Source: Candidatus Villigracilis proximus (GTDB lineage Bacteria > Chloroflexota > Anaerolineae > Anaerolineales > Villigracilaceae). Taken from it: DNA of 64,000 nt. This document shows, one piece after another, positions 25,503 through 34,333 of this stretch. The translations under genes and the position numbers were made by a program. Every line of letters starts with the position of its first letter. Within the stretch, counting starts at the first letter, position 1. The notes under the pieces were generated by a model, which did no database searches, was not told where the DNA came from, and worked only from the letters and a program-made list of their open reading frames with translations. The stretch is from assembly GCA_016715195.1 (NCBI GenBank), contig JADKBB010000065.1, forward strand, positions 8,617 through 72,616, written 5' to 3'.

Positions 25503-26879
25503 ATGGACACAAACCCCGATAACTGGCAAAATTTTTACACAGCTGAGCAAGCCCAATGGAATGACGCACGCAGATCGTTTCTGATCATTTTTAATATTTT
25601 GGCGGGGATATCCTTGTCGATAGTATTTTTTATTTTATTCACCCCCGGCTTTATGCTCAACAGTTTAGCCTACGTACATTTAAACCCATTAATAATTATT
25701 TTTATTACATTAATAATTCCATTACTGATTGCGGGGGCGGGGATTTTATACATCTTTAATCTTGTTGTGATCTTTTTTGATACTTTATACAAGCCGCCTG
25801 AAGGCACGAATTCAAAAAAACTCATCCGCAGACGTTTGTTTGGAATTCCACCTACTCCCCCGCCGCTCAACTCGATTGTGCATTACCCGTTTGTTGTCGC
25901 TGCCAACGGGGAAATAAAAAAAGATGATGAATACGCAAAATGGCTGGGTGGACCTGCCGGTCTGGTCATTCTGGACGGCACAGCGCTATATCTGGAGCGC
26001 GGAACCCGCTTTTCGCGTGTTGTGGGGCCGGGAATTGCTTTTCTTGAAAAATATGAAACTGTAAAAGAAGCGGTTGACCTTCGTCCACAAACATATCAAA
26101 ACAAAGTGGAAGCCTGGACCAAGGATGGAATTAAAGTTGAATTCATGGCTAAAATTATTTGTCAAATTGACGATCCGCATCAACATATTCCTTCCAAAGA
26201 TCTGGTACCCGTTTCAGTAAGAGACGATGGAACAATCGCAGGAGAGAACACACCCATGTATCCTTGTCCATCTCTAAGTGTGCGTAAAGCGGTTGAATGG
26301 ACAAAGGTTAAGAGAGCAATAAACACAAGCGATCAATCTGAAGAGTTATATCAATCCAAGTGGCTGGAGGGTGCCTGGGGAAAGGTACAAGGGAAGCTGG
26401 CTAATTACATATCAAAACGACACCTCGAAGACCTGTTTGTTTCCGCAAACCAGGGTATTGCCGGAAAAATTCTCTCCATGCAGGAGCGCGAAAAATTAAG
26501 AAGTGAACTGGACCAAGAGTTAATAATGAATGCTGGAGTTTCCCTCATCGATATGCAAATAGAGAGATTTATGATCGAGTCTCCTGTGAACGAAAAACGA
26601 ATTGAAAAATGGATGGCTGAATGGAAAGCAAAAGCCGATATCCGCGGAGGAACAGCCGGGGCAGAGGGGAAGAAGTCTATTGAGAGTGCAAAAGCGGAAG
26701 CACAGCACAGTTTATTACTACAAATTGCAGATGAACTAAGCAAGGCTAATCCAGATACCTTGCACGATTCTGCGCTACTGGCTTTATCGAGAATATTAGA
26801 ACAAAATCAGGGAGATCCCTATGCATCTGCCTACTTAAATGATGCGATCGAAAATATCAAAGAAATTCTTAAAAACTAA
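25503..26879 (+). CDS. SPFH/band 7 membrane protein (second)
   Basis: A 458-residue protein from the ATG at 25503. Two hydrophobic segments lie near residues 22-45 and 58-85, followed by a Pro-rich linker with RRRLFGIPPTPPP. The band 7 core follows (LYLERGTRFSRVVGPG, EAVDLRPQ, DGIKVEFMAKIICQID). A helical stalk with many charged residues (ADIRGGTAGAEGKKSIESA) and a C-terminal helical part complete it. It is 4 bases after the first SPFH gene. The pair may form a mixed oligomer on the membrane. Confidence 0.72.
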   Translation: MDTNPDNWQNFYTAEQAQWNDARRSFLIIFNILAGISLSIVFFILFTPGFMLNSLAYVHLNPLIIIFITLIIPLLIAGAGILYIFNLVVIFFDTLYKPPEGTNSKKLIRRRLFGIPPTPPPLNSIVHYPFVVAANGEIKKDDEYAKWLGGPAGLVILDGTALYLERGTRFSRVVGPGIAFLEKYETVKEAVDLRPQTYQNKVEAWTKDGIKVEFMAKIICQIDDPHQHIPSKDLVPVSVRDDGTIAGENTPMYPCPSLSVRKAVEWTKVKRAINTSDQSEELYQSKWLEGAWGKVQGKLANYISKRHLEDLFVSANQGIAGKILSMQEREKLRSELDQELIMNAGVSLIDMQIERFMIESPVNEKRIEKWMAEWKAKADIRGGTAGAEGKKSIESAKAEAQHSLLLQIADELSKANPDTLHDSALLALSRILEQNQGDPYASAYLNDAIENIKEILKN

Positions 26880-26891
26880 ACTGGTGAAAAA

Positions 26892-27947
26892 ATGAATCTG
26901 TACTTTATGAATGCAATCGAAAGGCTTGAGTATAAAAGTGACGGAATTACCGGGCTTCAAATAAAGGCCTGTGCGCTGAGAACCATGTCAGATGCAGAAT
27001 TGCTTCTCAAGGAATTAAATCAACACATTGAGATTAGCTCAAAAAACCGCAGCAAAGATGAGTTTCCTTTTTATTACCTGCTAAACGCTTATTGCCACCT
27101 GTTTATTGACGAGTTTGAAGAGGCAAATAAATATAGCGTTATGGCAATTGAAAATTTCAGAGTTTGCGGCATGACCTGGAACGAAGCGGTTGGGCATTGG
27201 GTGTTGGGCCTTATTTATCGTACAGAAAAAAAAGGCTATTTGTATCTGGCTGAATTGGACAAAGCACTGGCAATCGTCAGCCCGATTACTGCAGATTACC
27301 TTGCTCAAGGGGACTACGAATCTGCTACGAGATGCGATCAGGTCAAAAAGGAGCTTGAAGAACAAAGGACTCTCGCCTTAAAATTAGGGACAGGCCCTCT
27401 TGGTTCAACAGGCGGGAAACGCGAAGAAAAACCGACGGATAAAAACAGAGACTATCTTATTCTCCCGTGGATTCCAGTATATCAATCAGTACGGGGAGGA
27501 ACCAAAGGAGTCGTATGGGCAGATCCTCCCGCTGAAAAAATGGTGGCAGTAGGCGAAGTTGAAATTGAAAACGTTCCTCATGTACTACACACCATCAAGA
27601 AAACCGCCAGAATCGACCATCAGATCATGCTCAGATCCGGGATGAAATATGGATGGGCAAAGGTGGAAGGTCACAGCATGGGCGGCGCACATCCCGTTCC
27701 AATCTGTAACGGGGATTACGTGCTCTTTTATGAAAACCACCAACCTCAGGACAATGATATTGTTATCGCATCTCATCTGACATCTTCTGGTGACTTTGCC
27801 TATATGGTTAAGAGATATAAACTATCTGAAAATCAACTGGTTTCAGAGCCTACTCCTACAGACACAGGATACTATTTTTCAATCAATATAAGTCAGGACC
27901 ACCAATTTCTCGGAGTGGTAATTGCCATTGCGAAAAATCAGATTTAA
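26892..27947 (+). CDS. Helical-repeat protein with C-terminal S24/LexA-type peptidase fold
   Basis: A 351-residue protein. Residues 1-150 are helical and TPR-like (ELLLKELNQHIEI, EEANKYSVMAIENF, AVGHWVLGLIY). After a Lys-rich linker, residues 230-350 look like the S24 LexA/signal-peptidase fold: VEGHSMGG with the candidate catalytic Ser, then NGDYVLFYENHQPQDNDIVIA and a candidate catalytic Lys in YMVKRYKL. There is no DNA-binding domain, so it is not a LexA repressor. It is 12 bases after the second SPFH gene and ends the operon. It may be a self-cleaving or processing protease, or a binding module, triggered at the membrane. Confidence 0.65.
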   Translation: MNLYFMNAIERLEYKSDGITGLQIKACALRTMSDAELLLKELNQHIEISSKNRSKDEFPFYYLLNAYCHLFIDEFEEANKYSVMAIENFRVCGMTWNEAVGHWVLGLIYRTEKKGYLYLAELDKALAIVSPITADYLAQGDYESATRCDQVKKELEEQRTLALKLGTGPLGSTGGKREEKPTDKNRDYLILPWIPVYQSVRGGTKGVVWADPPAEKMVAVGEVEIENVPHVLHTIKKTARIDHQIMLRSGMKYGWAKVEGHSMGGAHPVPICNGDYVLFYENHQPQDNDIVIASHLTSSGDFAYMVKRYKLSENQLVSEPTPTDTGYYFSINISQDHQFLGVVIAIAKNQI

Positions 27948-28016
27948 GCCCGCCGCTTCTGACCTTTTGCCTATCGTCCCCTTTCAACTTCAACATCTCC
28001 CCTAAGTGGCGGAGAC

Positions 28017-28055
28017 AAACACTCCCCAGCTGATGGATGCAGCCGGGGAGTGTTT
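28017..28055 (+). terminator. Rho-independent-like terminator of the SPFH operon
   Basis: AAACACTCCCC at 28017-28027 pairs with GGGGAGTGTTT at 28045-28055, followed by a short T-rich run. It lies 70 bases past the S24-like gene and defines the operon end. The rest of 27948-28197 holds nothing recognised. Confidence 0.75.
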
Positions 28056-28197
28056 GTTATACGATGAGTTCACGGTTGATATTCTGCCCTGGATTAATTC
28101 GGCTACCAGAATCTAGGATTTCGCTGAAATTCCCTGCCCATTTTTAGATGAAATTAAGAATCCAGCCAGGCATAATTTTTTAATCCAAGGAGATTAT

Positions 28198-29874
28198 ATG
28201 AAATCACTGTTTCTAAAATTTTTTCCGTTAGTGCTGATTGCAAGTCTATTTCTTGCTTCCTGCTCTCCATCGCTTCCAGCAGCCCCGATTGTGGTGCTTG
28301 TGCCAAGTACCACACCTGAACCGGACGCAACAAGTATTGCATCACAAAGTGACGATGTCTGGGATCGTATTGTGGCGAACAATAAAATCGTCGTAGGCAC
28401 ATCCTGGCATTATCCGCCTTTTAGTACCATTGATCCTAACTTTCAAGTGGTGGGCTTTGATATTGCTTTGATCGAAGAAATCGGACGCCGCCTGCAAATT
28501 CCAGTTGAAATCCAAAACTATGCTTTTGAAGGACTTCCCGGCGCATTACAGATCAATCAGATCGATCTGGCAGTTGCGGCCATCTCCGTTACACCAGAAC
28601 GCGCCAGTCAAATGTTGTTCTCACCGATTTACTATGTCAACGAAACCGCGATTCTTGCAAGAAATGACGCACTCGTAACAACCATCACCGATTTCAATCA
28701 ACTGGCTAAATTTCGCGTGGGTGTACAACGTGGCACTACGTATGAAAGCATGGCGCAAAATCTACTGGTTGATACCGGATTAATGAACGCAGATAAATTA
28801 TTTCGTTACATGCAGACCGATGAAGCCGTGCGGGATCTGATCGAAAACCGGATTGATGTAGTAATCGTTGGACAGGCAACAGCCAGTTACTACGGCTCCC
28901 GTCAGGACCTGCGTGTGGCTGGCAAAGGATTCGAGCAGCAAAATCTGGCCATTGCAATGCGTGCAGAGACGCCGCGTTTGAAGGCAGAGATCGACCGGGT
29001 CATGGATGAAATGCTCATTGATGGGACGATTCTGGGATTTATTCAACAATATATTCAGAGTGACCTTACCGGGATCTTATCCACGCCGCTCGCGCCGAAT
29101 CCATCAATTTCCACCCCCGTATCCCCCGTCCCGACGGTTGATCCGCCTGTTTGTGTGGATGGGATGAAATTTATTGCAGATGTAACCTATGGCGACAACA
29201 ATATGAAAAATCCGCCCTACGTCACACCTGAAGAAGGGTTTGTAAAAATCTGGCGTGTCCAAAACACCGGAACCTGCACATGGACGCCCGATTATCAATT
29301 CTTATATGCTTATGGAAATGTGACTGCTGCACAAATGAGCGGACAGCCATTAAATATTCCCACAAACGTCGCTCCCGGACAAACCATTGATTTAAGCGTA
29401 ACCCTGATCGCGCCAAAAGATCCATTAACCTATCAGGGATTCTGGCAGATTGAAAATGCCGAAGGGCAGCGTTTTGGTCAGACGATTTGGGTGGCCGTCA
29501 CCACACTCGCGGATCAAGATAATCCGGTTGCCACCGGACAACCCTCAGGCAATTATTGCACAGTGACGGTTGCCGCACCAAAAAATTCAGTTAAGGCTCT
29601 CAGCAATTTCAACACAGTCTGGGAAGTCAGAAATATCAGTGGATATGATTGGCGTACAGATTCAGTGGATTACGAATTTATCAGCGGCACAAAGATGCAC
29701 AAACAAGCTGGTTATGATCTCACTCAAACCATCAAAGACGGGGAAAGCGGACAAATCATCGTGGAGATGGTTGCCCCCGGCGAACCCGGTTTATATGGCA
29801 GCACCTGGACAATCGTCTCCGGCAGCAGAACTCTTTGTGTTCTGTATGTAACGATAACTGTGACTGCAAAATAA
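28198..29874 (+). CDS. Lipoprotein: amino-acid-type solute-binding domain plus two NBR1-like Ig domains
   Basis: A 558-residue exported lipoprotein (signal with LFLASCS, Cys lipobox near residue 22). Residues about 55-285 match the family 3 solute-binding domain (VVGTSWHYPPFSTIDPNFQVVGFDIALIEEIG seen in pieces; DLAVAAISVTPERA). A Pro/Thr/Ser linker leads to two beta-rich domains (about 315-440 and 455-558) of the NBR1-type Ig-like family, with FVKIWRVQNTGTCTW and VWEVRNISGYDW. No ABC transporter partner is nearby, so it may be a receptor or surface-display protein rather than an uptake component. Ribosome site AAGGAG. Confidence 0.85.
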   Translation: MKSLFLKFFPLVLIASLFLASCSPSLPAAPIVVLVPSTTPEPDATSIASQSDDVWDRIVANNKIVVGTSWHYPPFSTIDPNFQVVGFDIALIEEIGRRLQIPVEIQNYAFEGLPGALQINQIDLAVAAISVTPERASQMLFSPIYYVNETAILARNDALVTTITDFNQLAKFRVGVQRGTTYESMAQNLLVDTGLMNADKLFRYMQTDEAVRDLIENRIDVVIVGQATASYYGSRQDLRVAGKGFEQQNLAIAMRAETPRLKAEIDRVMDEMLIDGTILGFIQQYIQSDLTGILSTPLAPNPSISTPVSPVPTVDPPVCVDGMKFIADVTYGDNNMKNPPYVTPEEGFVKIWRVQNTGTCTWTPDYQFLYAYGNVTAAQMSGQPLNIPTNVAPGQTIDLSVTLIAPKDPLTYQGFWQIENAEGQRFGQTIWVAVTTLADQDNPVATGQPSGNYCTVTVAAPKNSVKALSNFNTVWEVRNISGYDWRTDSVDYEFISGTKMHKQAGYDLTQTIKDGESGQIIVEMVAPGEPGLYGSTWTIVSGSRTLCVLYVTITVTAK

Positions 29875-29890
29875 TTTTAGATACAAACTT

Positions 29891-29936
29891 AATCATCCGG
29901 TGCTCCTCAAAATATTCCTGGAGTACTGGATGATTG
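29891..29936. terminator. Long stem-loop between the lipoprotein and dnaJ
   Basis: AATCATCC-G-GT-G-CTCC at 29891-29906 pairs with GGAG-T-AC-T-GGATGATT at 29920-29935, with two mismatches. It lies 17 bases past the lipoprotein stop. There is no T-run. Confidence 0.5.
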
Positions 29937-30038
29937 CAAAGCCTGTCTCAAAAAATTAAATCCGTCTATTACAAATGACAATCTAAAAAATGACGAAGGG
30001 CCAAACAGTGAACAGAAAAAAGATAAAAACGGTGTCGC

Positions 30039-31007
30039 ATGGATTTTAAGGATTATTACGAAATATTGGGCGTAGCACCAACTGCCGACAAGAAAATAAT
30101 TCAACAAACCTTTCGGCAGCTAGCGCGCAAGCATCACCCTGATGTAAACCCGGGCAATAAAGACGCGGAAGAAAAATTCAAAACGATCAATGAGGCGTAC
30201 CAGGTTTTATCAGATGTAAAACAGCGCAAGAAATATGATGAGTTGCGCGCACAATATCAGCAATGGCAAAAGACGGGCGGACAACAGCAACAGGATTTCG
30301 ACTGGCAAAATTGGTCAGCGCAGCCCAATAAAGGCGCACACACTCAACACGCCAACGCCGAAGACCTTGAAGACCTTTTTGGAAACACATCGCCATATTC
30401 AGATTTCTTCTCCAGTATTTTTGGCAGCAAAGCCAGTAATGGACGAAGTGCCCCGCCTCGTCCGCGCCGTGGGCGGGATGCTGAATACGAAGTGGACCTG
30501 ACGCTGGAAGAGGCTTTCCGTGGCGCACAGCGTTCACTGGAAATGGACGGGCATCAAATTCAGGCGGTAATCCCACCTGGAGTCCGCACTGGAACGCGAG
30601 TCCGTCTGTCTGGTAGAGGCGAATCGGGAAAAAACAACGGTGCGGCTGGAGATTTGTACTTAATCATCAAAGTTTTACCCAATGAACTATTTGAGCGCGA
30701 TGGTGACGATTTGCACCTCGACACAGCAGTGGATATCTTCACAGCGATTGCTGGCGGTGAAATCCGCATTCCAGCGCTGGAACGCCCGTTGACTCTGATG
30801 ATTCCGCCGCGCACCAATGCCAACCAGACTTTCCGTATACGCGGCAAGGGCATGCCTAATTTACATGACCTGAATAAGCGCGGAGATATGTTTGCCCGTG
30901 TCAAACTGGTTCTACCTAATGCCTTAACCGATCAGGAAATAGACAGCATCACAGCATTGGCTTCAGCCCGCCAAAAACAAGCTGTACCAGGTGAGGTCAA
31001 ATTATGA
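30039..31007 (+). CDS. DnaJ/CbpA-type co-chaperone
   Basis: A 322-residue J-protein. The J domain (residues 1-70) has the HPD motif in KHHPDVNPG. A Gln/Gly/Ser linker (about 75-140) follows, and the two C-terminal substrate-binding domains without a zinc finger complete the CbpA-like layout (EAFRGAQRSLEM, IPPGVRTGTRVRLSGRG, RGKGMPNLHD). It stimulates DnaK ATPase. It overlaps the CbpM-like gene by 4 bases (ATGA). dnaK and grpE are not in view. Confidence 0.93.
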   Translation: MDFKDYYEILGVAPTADKKIIQQTFRQLARKHHPDVNPGNKDAEEKFKTINEAYQVLSDVKQRKKYDELRAQYQQWQKTGGQQQQDFDWQNWSAQPNKGAHTQHANAEDLEDLFGNTSPYSDFFSSIFGSKASNGRSAPPRPRRGRDAEYEVDLTLEEAFRGAQRSLEMDGHQIQAVIPPGVRTGTRVRLSGRGESGKNNGAAGDLYLIIKVLPNELFERDGDDLHLDTAVDIFTAIAGGEIRIPALERPLTLMIPPRTNANQTFRIRGKGMPNLHDLNKRGDMFARVKLVLPNALTDQEIDSITALASARQKQAVPGEVKL

Positions 31008-31282
31008 CTCCCGAAAACACATCCACAAAAAAATATTGGTACCGTCCATACGAAGACTATGAGTCGCGCAGTCAACGCCGACTTCAAGCAGACTTGGGTG
31101 TTGATCCAACCGCCGTTGAAGTGATCTTGCACCTGCGCCGTCAGGTTGTTGAATTGCAGTCACATATCCGTCAACTGGAAATTGAACTAACAGCACACCA
31201 CGACAGCCAACAGGTACGTCTGACCCGTTATCGAAAAGTCTATTACGAAGCCACTTGGATCGAACAGGAATTTCAGAAATAA
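31004..31282 (+). CDS. cbpM: CbpM-like chaperone modulator
   Basis: A 92-residue protein with a MerR/CbpM-type helical pattern: LQADLGVDPTAVEVILHLRR, then a coiled-coil stretch VVELQSHIRQLEIEL. CbpM binds the J domain of CbpA and modulates it. The translational overlap with the dnaJ-like gene supports the pairing. Confidence 0.75.
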   Translation: MTPENTSTKKYWYRPYEDYESRSQRRLQADLGVDPTAVEVILHLRRQVVELQSHIRQLEIELTAHHDSQQVRLTRYRKVYYEATWIEQEFQK

Positions 31283-31295
31283 AGGAGAACGATCA

Positions 31296-31637
31296 ATGGA
31301 AAAAACTGCAAAAATAAACCGCATGGCAATAATTAGTCTTATAAGCGGACTTGTCGTAATAGCCCTGCTTGATTTCGGCATGATTCGGGAATCATTTCCA
31401 GCATCACTAACATACGCCAACACCATCCGCGCCATTATGCGTTTATCAGTTTCTGTACAATATTTCTATGGAGCTGTGGCTCTATTAACGGGTATTCTTG
31501 CGCTAAAACAGATACAGAAAAAAAATGGGGAAGAGAAAGGCAAAACCTTTGCCTGGATTGGCATTGTTCTTGGCGCGGACTATATCCTCTTTGGATTGCT
31601 TGTCTTCATTATATTTTCGGCTCAACTCCTAACTTAA
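31296..31637 (+). CDS. Small three-helix membrane protein
   Basis: A 113-residue protein with hydrophobic segments near residues 8-30, 50-70 and 84-110 and a Lys/Glu-rich cytoplasmic loop (QIQKKNGEEKGK). It resembles DUF4190-type small membrane proteins only loosely. The ribosome site AAAGGAG lies 9 bases upstream, 13 bases after cbpM. Confidence 0.65.
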   Translation: MEKTAKINRMAIISLISGLVVIALLDFGMIRESFPASLTYANTIRAIMRLSVSVQYFYGAVALLTGILALKQIQKKNGEEKGKTFAWIGIVLGADYILFGLLVFIIFSAQLLT

Positions 31638-31759
31638 GTCTTTATCAGAAATGATAGAAAGAACACCCAGACACTCCCTGGCACTGCCCGCCAGGGCAAG
31701 TGTGCGCCGCGCACCAGTGCGGTGAGGTTTTGAATGACGGATATTTTTTTGATCAGGAC

Positions 31760-32015
31760 AACCTTCGAAACGGTTACGTCTGAGATAGCACGGAGGATTT
31801 TACGAATCGTGAAAAACACAACAAAAATCGCAGAGGGCTTTACTCACCGATGACGCACGCCGCTCAAAAGGGCGACCCAGCGTGAGTTGCAGGATCCACT
31901 TGCAGTTAAGATTCTAAGCGGTGACTTCCACGAAGGTGAGACCATCCACGTAGAAAGTAGAAATGGGAAGTTGGAGTTCACTTCACACGTGGCAGACAAA
32001 TTAGCGGTTCTGTAA
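31760..32015 (+). pseudogene. clpB: Decayed C-terminus of a ClpB disaggregase
   Basis: In the otherwise empty 420 bases after the membrane protein, one frame reads KIAEGFTHR, a stop, then RTPLKRATQRELQDPLAVK, then ILSGDFHEGETIHV and on to a stop at 32013-32015. This is the ClpB C-terminal pattern (EGFDP-YGARPLKRAIQRELENPLA-ILSGEF in intact proteins). An in-frame TGA at 31851 and loss of the GAR motif show decay. Upstream, VTSEIARRIL may be another remnant. In related genomes clpB often lies next to dnaK-dnaJ, so an intact copy was probably here and was deleted. Confidence 0.8.
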
Positions 32016-32058
32016 CAATGGACACACAATTCAGACTGACAGAAAAGGAAAATCGATT

Positions 32059-32643
32059 ATGAATACCTCAACACAGACCTTACCAGCCGGATATATCCAA
32101 TCCGGTCAGATTGACCTAAAAAAAGACAAACGCCTAGCCATCCTGTTGAATATTGGCGCGTTTATTGTCTTCATCCCTATGTTTTACTTGTTGTCTGGTT
32201 TCACAGCGTGGGTTCGCCCGGATATCACAAATTTTTCGGTGACCATAACAATCGTAAAGGTGTTCAGCGCGATTGGATTGGTAGTGCTTGTCTTAATCAT
32301 TCATGAAATCATCCACGGACTATTCTTCTGGATTTTTTCTCGCGGCATGCCTGTGTTTGCTTTGCGCCCGTTATATGCGTATGCTGGCGCGCCCACCTGG
32401 TTTTTCCCCAAGCGCCAATACGCCATCACCGCGCTTGGCCCGCTGGTCATCATCGGCGCTGTGGGGCTGCTGCTCTTGCTGCTGGCACCCATAAGCTGGA
32501 TTCCAATGATCGCGTTTTTGGTGGCATTGAATACGGGCGGGGCAATCGGAGATGTTTTCGTTTTCTTCCGCCTTTTAAAGTGTTCGCCAACAAGTTTTGC
32601 GAATGACACCGGGGAAGTCGTGACTTTCTTCGAACGCTCATGA
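32059..32643 (+). CDS. DUF3267-type membrane zinc metalloprotease
   Basis: A 194-residue membrane protein with four or so helices and the zinc motif HEIIHG near residue 82, typical of the DUF3267 family. A further conserved-looking block is YAITALGPLVIIGAV, then NTGGAIGDVFVFFRLL, where the Asp could be the third ligand. It may cleave membrane proteins. It starts a run of small membrane-protein genes. Confidence 0.8.
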   Translation: MNTSTQTLPAGYIQSGQIDLKKDKRLAILLNIGAFIVFIPMFYLLSGFTAWVRPDITNFSVTITIVKVFSAIGLVVLVLIIHEIIHGLFFWIFSRGMPVFALRPLYAYAGAPTWFFPKRQYAITALGPLVIIGAVGLLLLLLAPISWIPMIAFLVALNTGGAIGDVFVFFRLLKCSPTSFANDTGEVVTFFERS

Positions 32644-32661
32644 TCGGAAGGAGTGTTTACA

Positions 32662-32907
32662 ATGAAATTACTTCAAAGACTTGGCTTCACCAAAGCCGAC
32701 GAAACGGACATCCAGATCGCCTTATTTGCAGTTCGATCTAGCTGGCTTGTGACCATGATTGCTCTCCTGATCTGGTCTACTTACGATGTCATAACGAAAC
32801 AGACAATTACAATGCCGTTGAACATCTTGCTATTCGGCGGAATTGTCTATTTCTTCACCTATCTGTATATGCGGAGGAAGCTAAAAGGAGAAACCCATGT
32901 CCAATGA
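32662..32907 (+). CDS. Small membrane protein
   Basis: An 81-residue protein from the ATG at 32662, with ribosome site GGAAGGAG. Two hydrophobic segments lie near residues 23-42 and 52-69. No family is recognised. Its 3' end overlaps the next gene by 11 bases, suggesting coupling. Confidence 0.65.
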   Translation: MKLLQRLGFTKADETDIQIALFAVRSSWLVTMIALLIWSTYDVITKQTITMPLNILLFGGIVYFFTYLYMRRKLKGETHVQ

Positions 32908-33085
32908 GCAGAAAGACCCTCAACCAAAGAAACCCCAAGATCAAATCGGCCTGTGGCTCGTCATCGGCGCCGGCATCGGAGTTACGTTTGGCATCATATT
33001 CGATAATCTCCCGATCGGCATCTCAATAGGAGCAGCCCTCGGTCTGATTTTTGGCGCTGCGCTTTCGCTAAAGAACAAAAAGTAA
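32897..33085 (+). CDS. Glycine-zipper micro-membrane protein (copy 1)
   Basis: A 62-residue protein: a charged start MSNEQKDPQPKK, then a Gly-rich hydrophobic stretch (GAGIGVTFGIIF, GISIGAALGLIFGAAL) and a basic end KNKK. A paralogue lies 80 bases downstream. Glycine-zipper helices tend to oligomerise in membranes. Ribosome site AAAGGAG. Confidence 0.7.
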   Translation: MSNEQKDPQPKKPQDQIGLWLVIGAGIGVTFGIIFDNLPIGISIGAALGLIFGAALSLKNKK

Positions 33086-33164
33086 GGGGTTCTTTTTACG
33101 CCATCAAATTTACCTGATCCTACAAGATCGATTCGTATTCAAAATAAGTATAGAGGAAAAAAAC

Positions 33165-33356
33165 ATGTCCAATGAACAGAAAGATCCCCAATCAAAGAAA
33201 ACAACCAACCAACTCGGCTTATGGCTCTCCATTGGTGTCGCCATCGGCACGTCACTTGGCGTTGCCTTCGATAATATTCCCATTGGCGTCGCTCTCGGGA
33301 TTATGCTCGGTACAGCTATTGGCACTTCGTTATCGCAAAAAAACAAAAAGGATTGA
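33165..33356 (+). CDS. Glycine-zipper micro-membrane protein (copy 2)
   Basis: A 63-residue paralogue of the preceding gene: the first ten residues are nearly identical (MSNEQKDPQSKK) and the zipper keeps the same spacing (GVAIGTSLGVAFDNIPIGVA). It arose by tandem duplication and has diverged at about half of the positions. Function unknown. Confidence 0.7.
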   Translation: MSNEQKDPQSKKTTNQLGLWLSIGVAIGTSLGVAFDNIPIGVALGIMLGTAIGTSLSQKNKKD

Positions 33357-33363
33357 GCTATCA

Positions 33364-34215
33364 ATGCAACAAACTTATTTGCACAGCACGAACGTAACAC
33401 ATCCTATCCCACTCAGCACATATTTACTGCTGACTTTTGGCAGTGCCTGGCTTATCTGGTCACCGCTTTTGCTTGCTGAGTATCTGCATCTCACGCTGCC
33501 AGTACCATCTCTCGTTTTCATCACGCTGGGAACCTTTGCTCCATCCATCACTGCCCTATTCCTAACCTGGAGATACGCTGGCGGGACTGAACTACGCCGT
33601 CTGCTGGGACGGGCAGTAATCTGGCGCGTTTCCCCCGTTTGGTATCTGATCGCTATCGCTGGCCCGGCGCTGATCATGTTGCTTGCCATGGACGTACATG
33701 TTCTACTGGGCGGCACAATACCCGATTACGTCCCATTCGGTGTTCGCTGGTTAATTGTGGTGGTCAATTTTATTTTAATTTTGCTGATCGGCGGACCGCT
33801 GGGCGAGGAATTCGGCTGGCGCGGACTTGCTCTTCCGTCACTTGAGGCACGTTTTAGCCCGTTATGGGCAAGCCTTATATTGGGCGTTATATGGGCTGTA
33901 TGGCATTTGCCCCTCTTCTTCATCTCAGGCTCAGCGCAAAGCAGCCTGCCTTTTGGGTTGTATGCCCTGCTGACAATCCCTCTGACCATCTTGATCACAT
34001 GGGTCTATCATGGTTCAGGCAACAGCCTGTTGCTAGCCATGCTCTTCCATGCCGCAGTCAACACCTGGTCTGGCCCCTTGATGATCAGCCCTGAAGCGGC
34101 AGGCAGTACCAGACCGCTTGTTTTAGGTGTGATATTAACCTGGCTCACAGCACTTCTGGTCGTGGTAGGACGGAGAAGGGCTCGCTTCCAAAAAGAGAAA
34201 CTTGAAAACGAGTAA
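33364..34215 (+). CDS. CPBP-family intramembrane metalloprotease
   Basis: A 283-residue membrane protein from the ATG at 33364; the longer frame upstream only shadows the small gene before it. Motifs of the CPBP (Abi, Rce1-like) family are clear: GEEFGWRG near residue 145, AVWHLPLFF, and AMLFHAAVN near the end. The Glu pair and the His residues form the catalytic site. Members process prenylated proteins or act in bacteriocin self-immunity; no bacteriocin genes are seen here. It starts 7 bases after the small protein gene. Confidence 0.88.
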   Translation: MQQTYLHSTNVTHPIPLSTYLLLTFGSAWLIWSPLLLAEYLHLTLPVPSLVFITLGTFAPSITALFLTWRYAGGTELRRLLGRAVIWRVSPVWYLIAIAGPALIMLLAMDVHVLLGGTIPDYVPFGVRWLIVVVNFILILLIGGPLGEEFGWRGLALPSLEARFSPLWASLILGVIWAVWHLPLFFISGSAQSSLPFGLYALLTIPLTILITWVYHGSGNSLLLAMLFHAAVNTWSGPLMISPEAAGSTRPLVLGVILTWLTALLVVVGRRRARFQKEKLENE

Positions 34216-34240
34216 TCAACTGCCTATACGCAGTTGATTA
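34213..34240. terminator. 11-bp stem-loop after the CPBP gene
   Basis: TAATCAACTGC at 34213-34223 pairs with GCAGTTGATTA at 34230-34240. It begins at the stop codon of the protease gene and separates it from the convergent gltB. No T-run follows. Confidence 0.55.
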
Positions 34241-34333
34241 CCGATAAATCCAAATCTCTTCACGCCTTATCAACCAGCAGACTTCAGTAAATCTAAGATT
34301 TTTGCAAGAGGTCTACATTCATATTTGTATTGT

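Noticed and set aside
26892..27947. LexA/phage repressor
   Set aside because: The S24-like fold is present but the N-terminal half is helical-repeat in type and lacks a helix-turn-helix.
32897..33356. CRISPR or other direct-repeat array
   Set aside because: The similarity is between two coding genes, not short spaced repeats. No CRISPR array is seen anywhere in the window.
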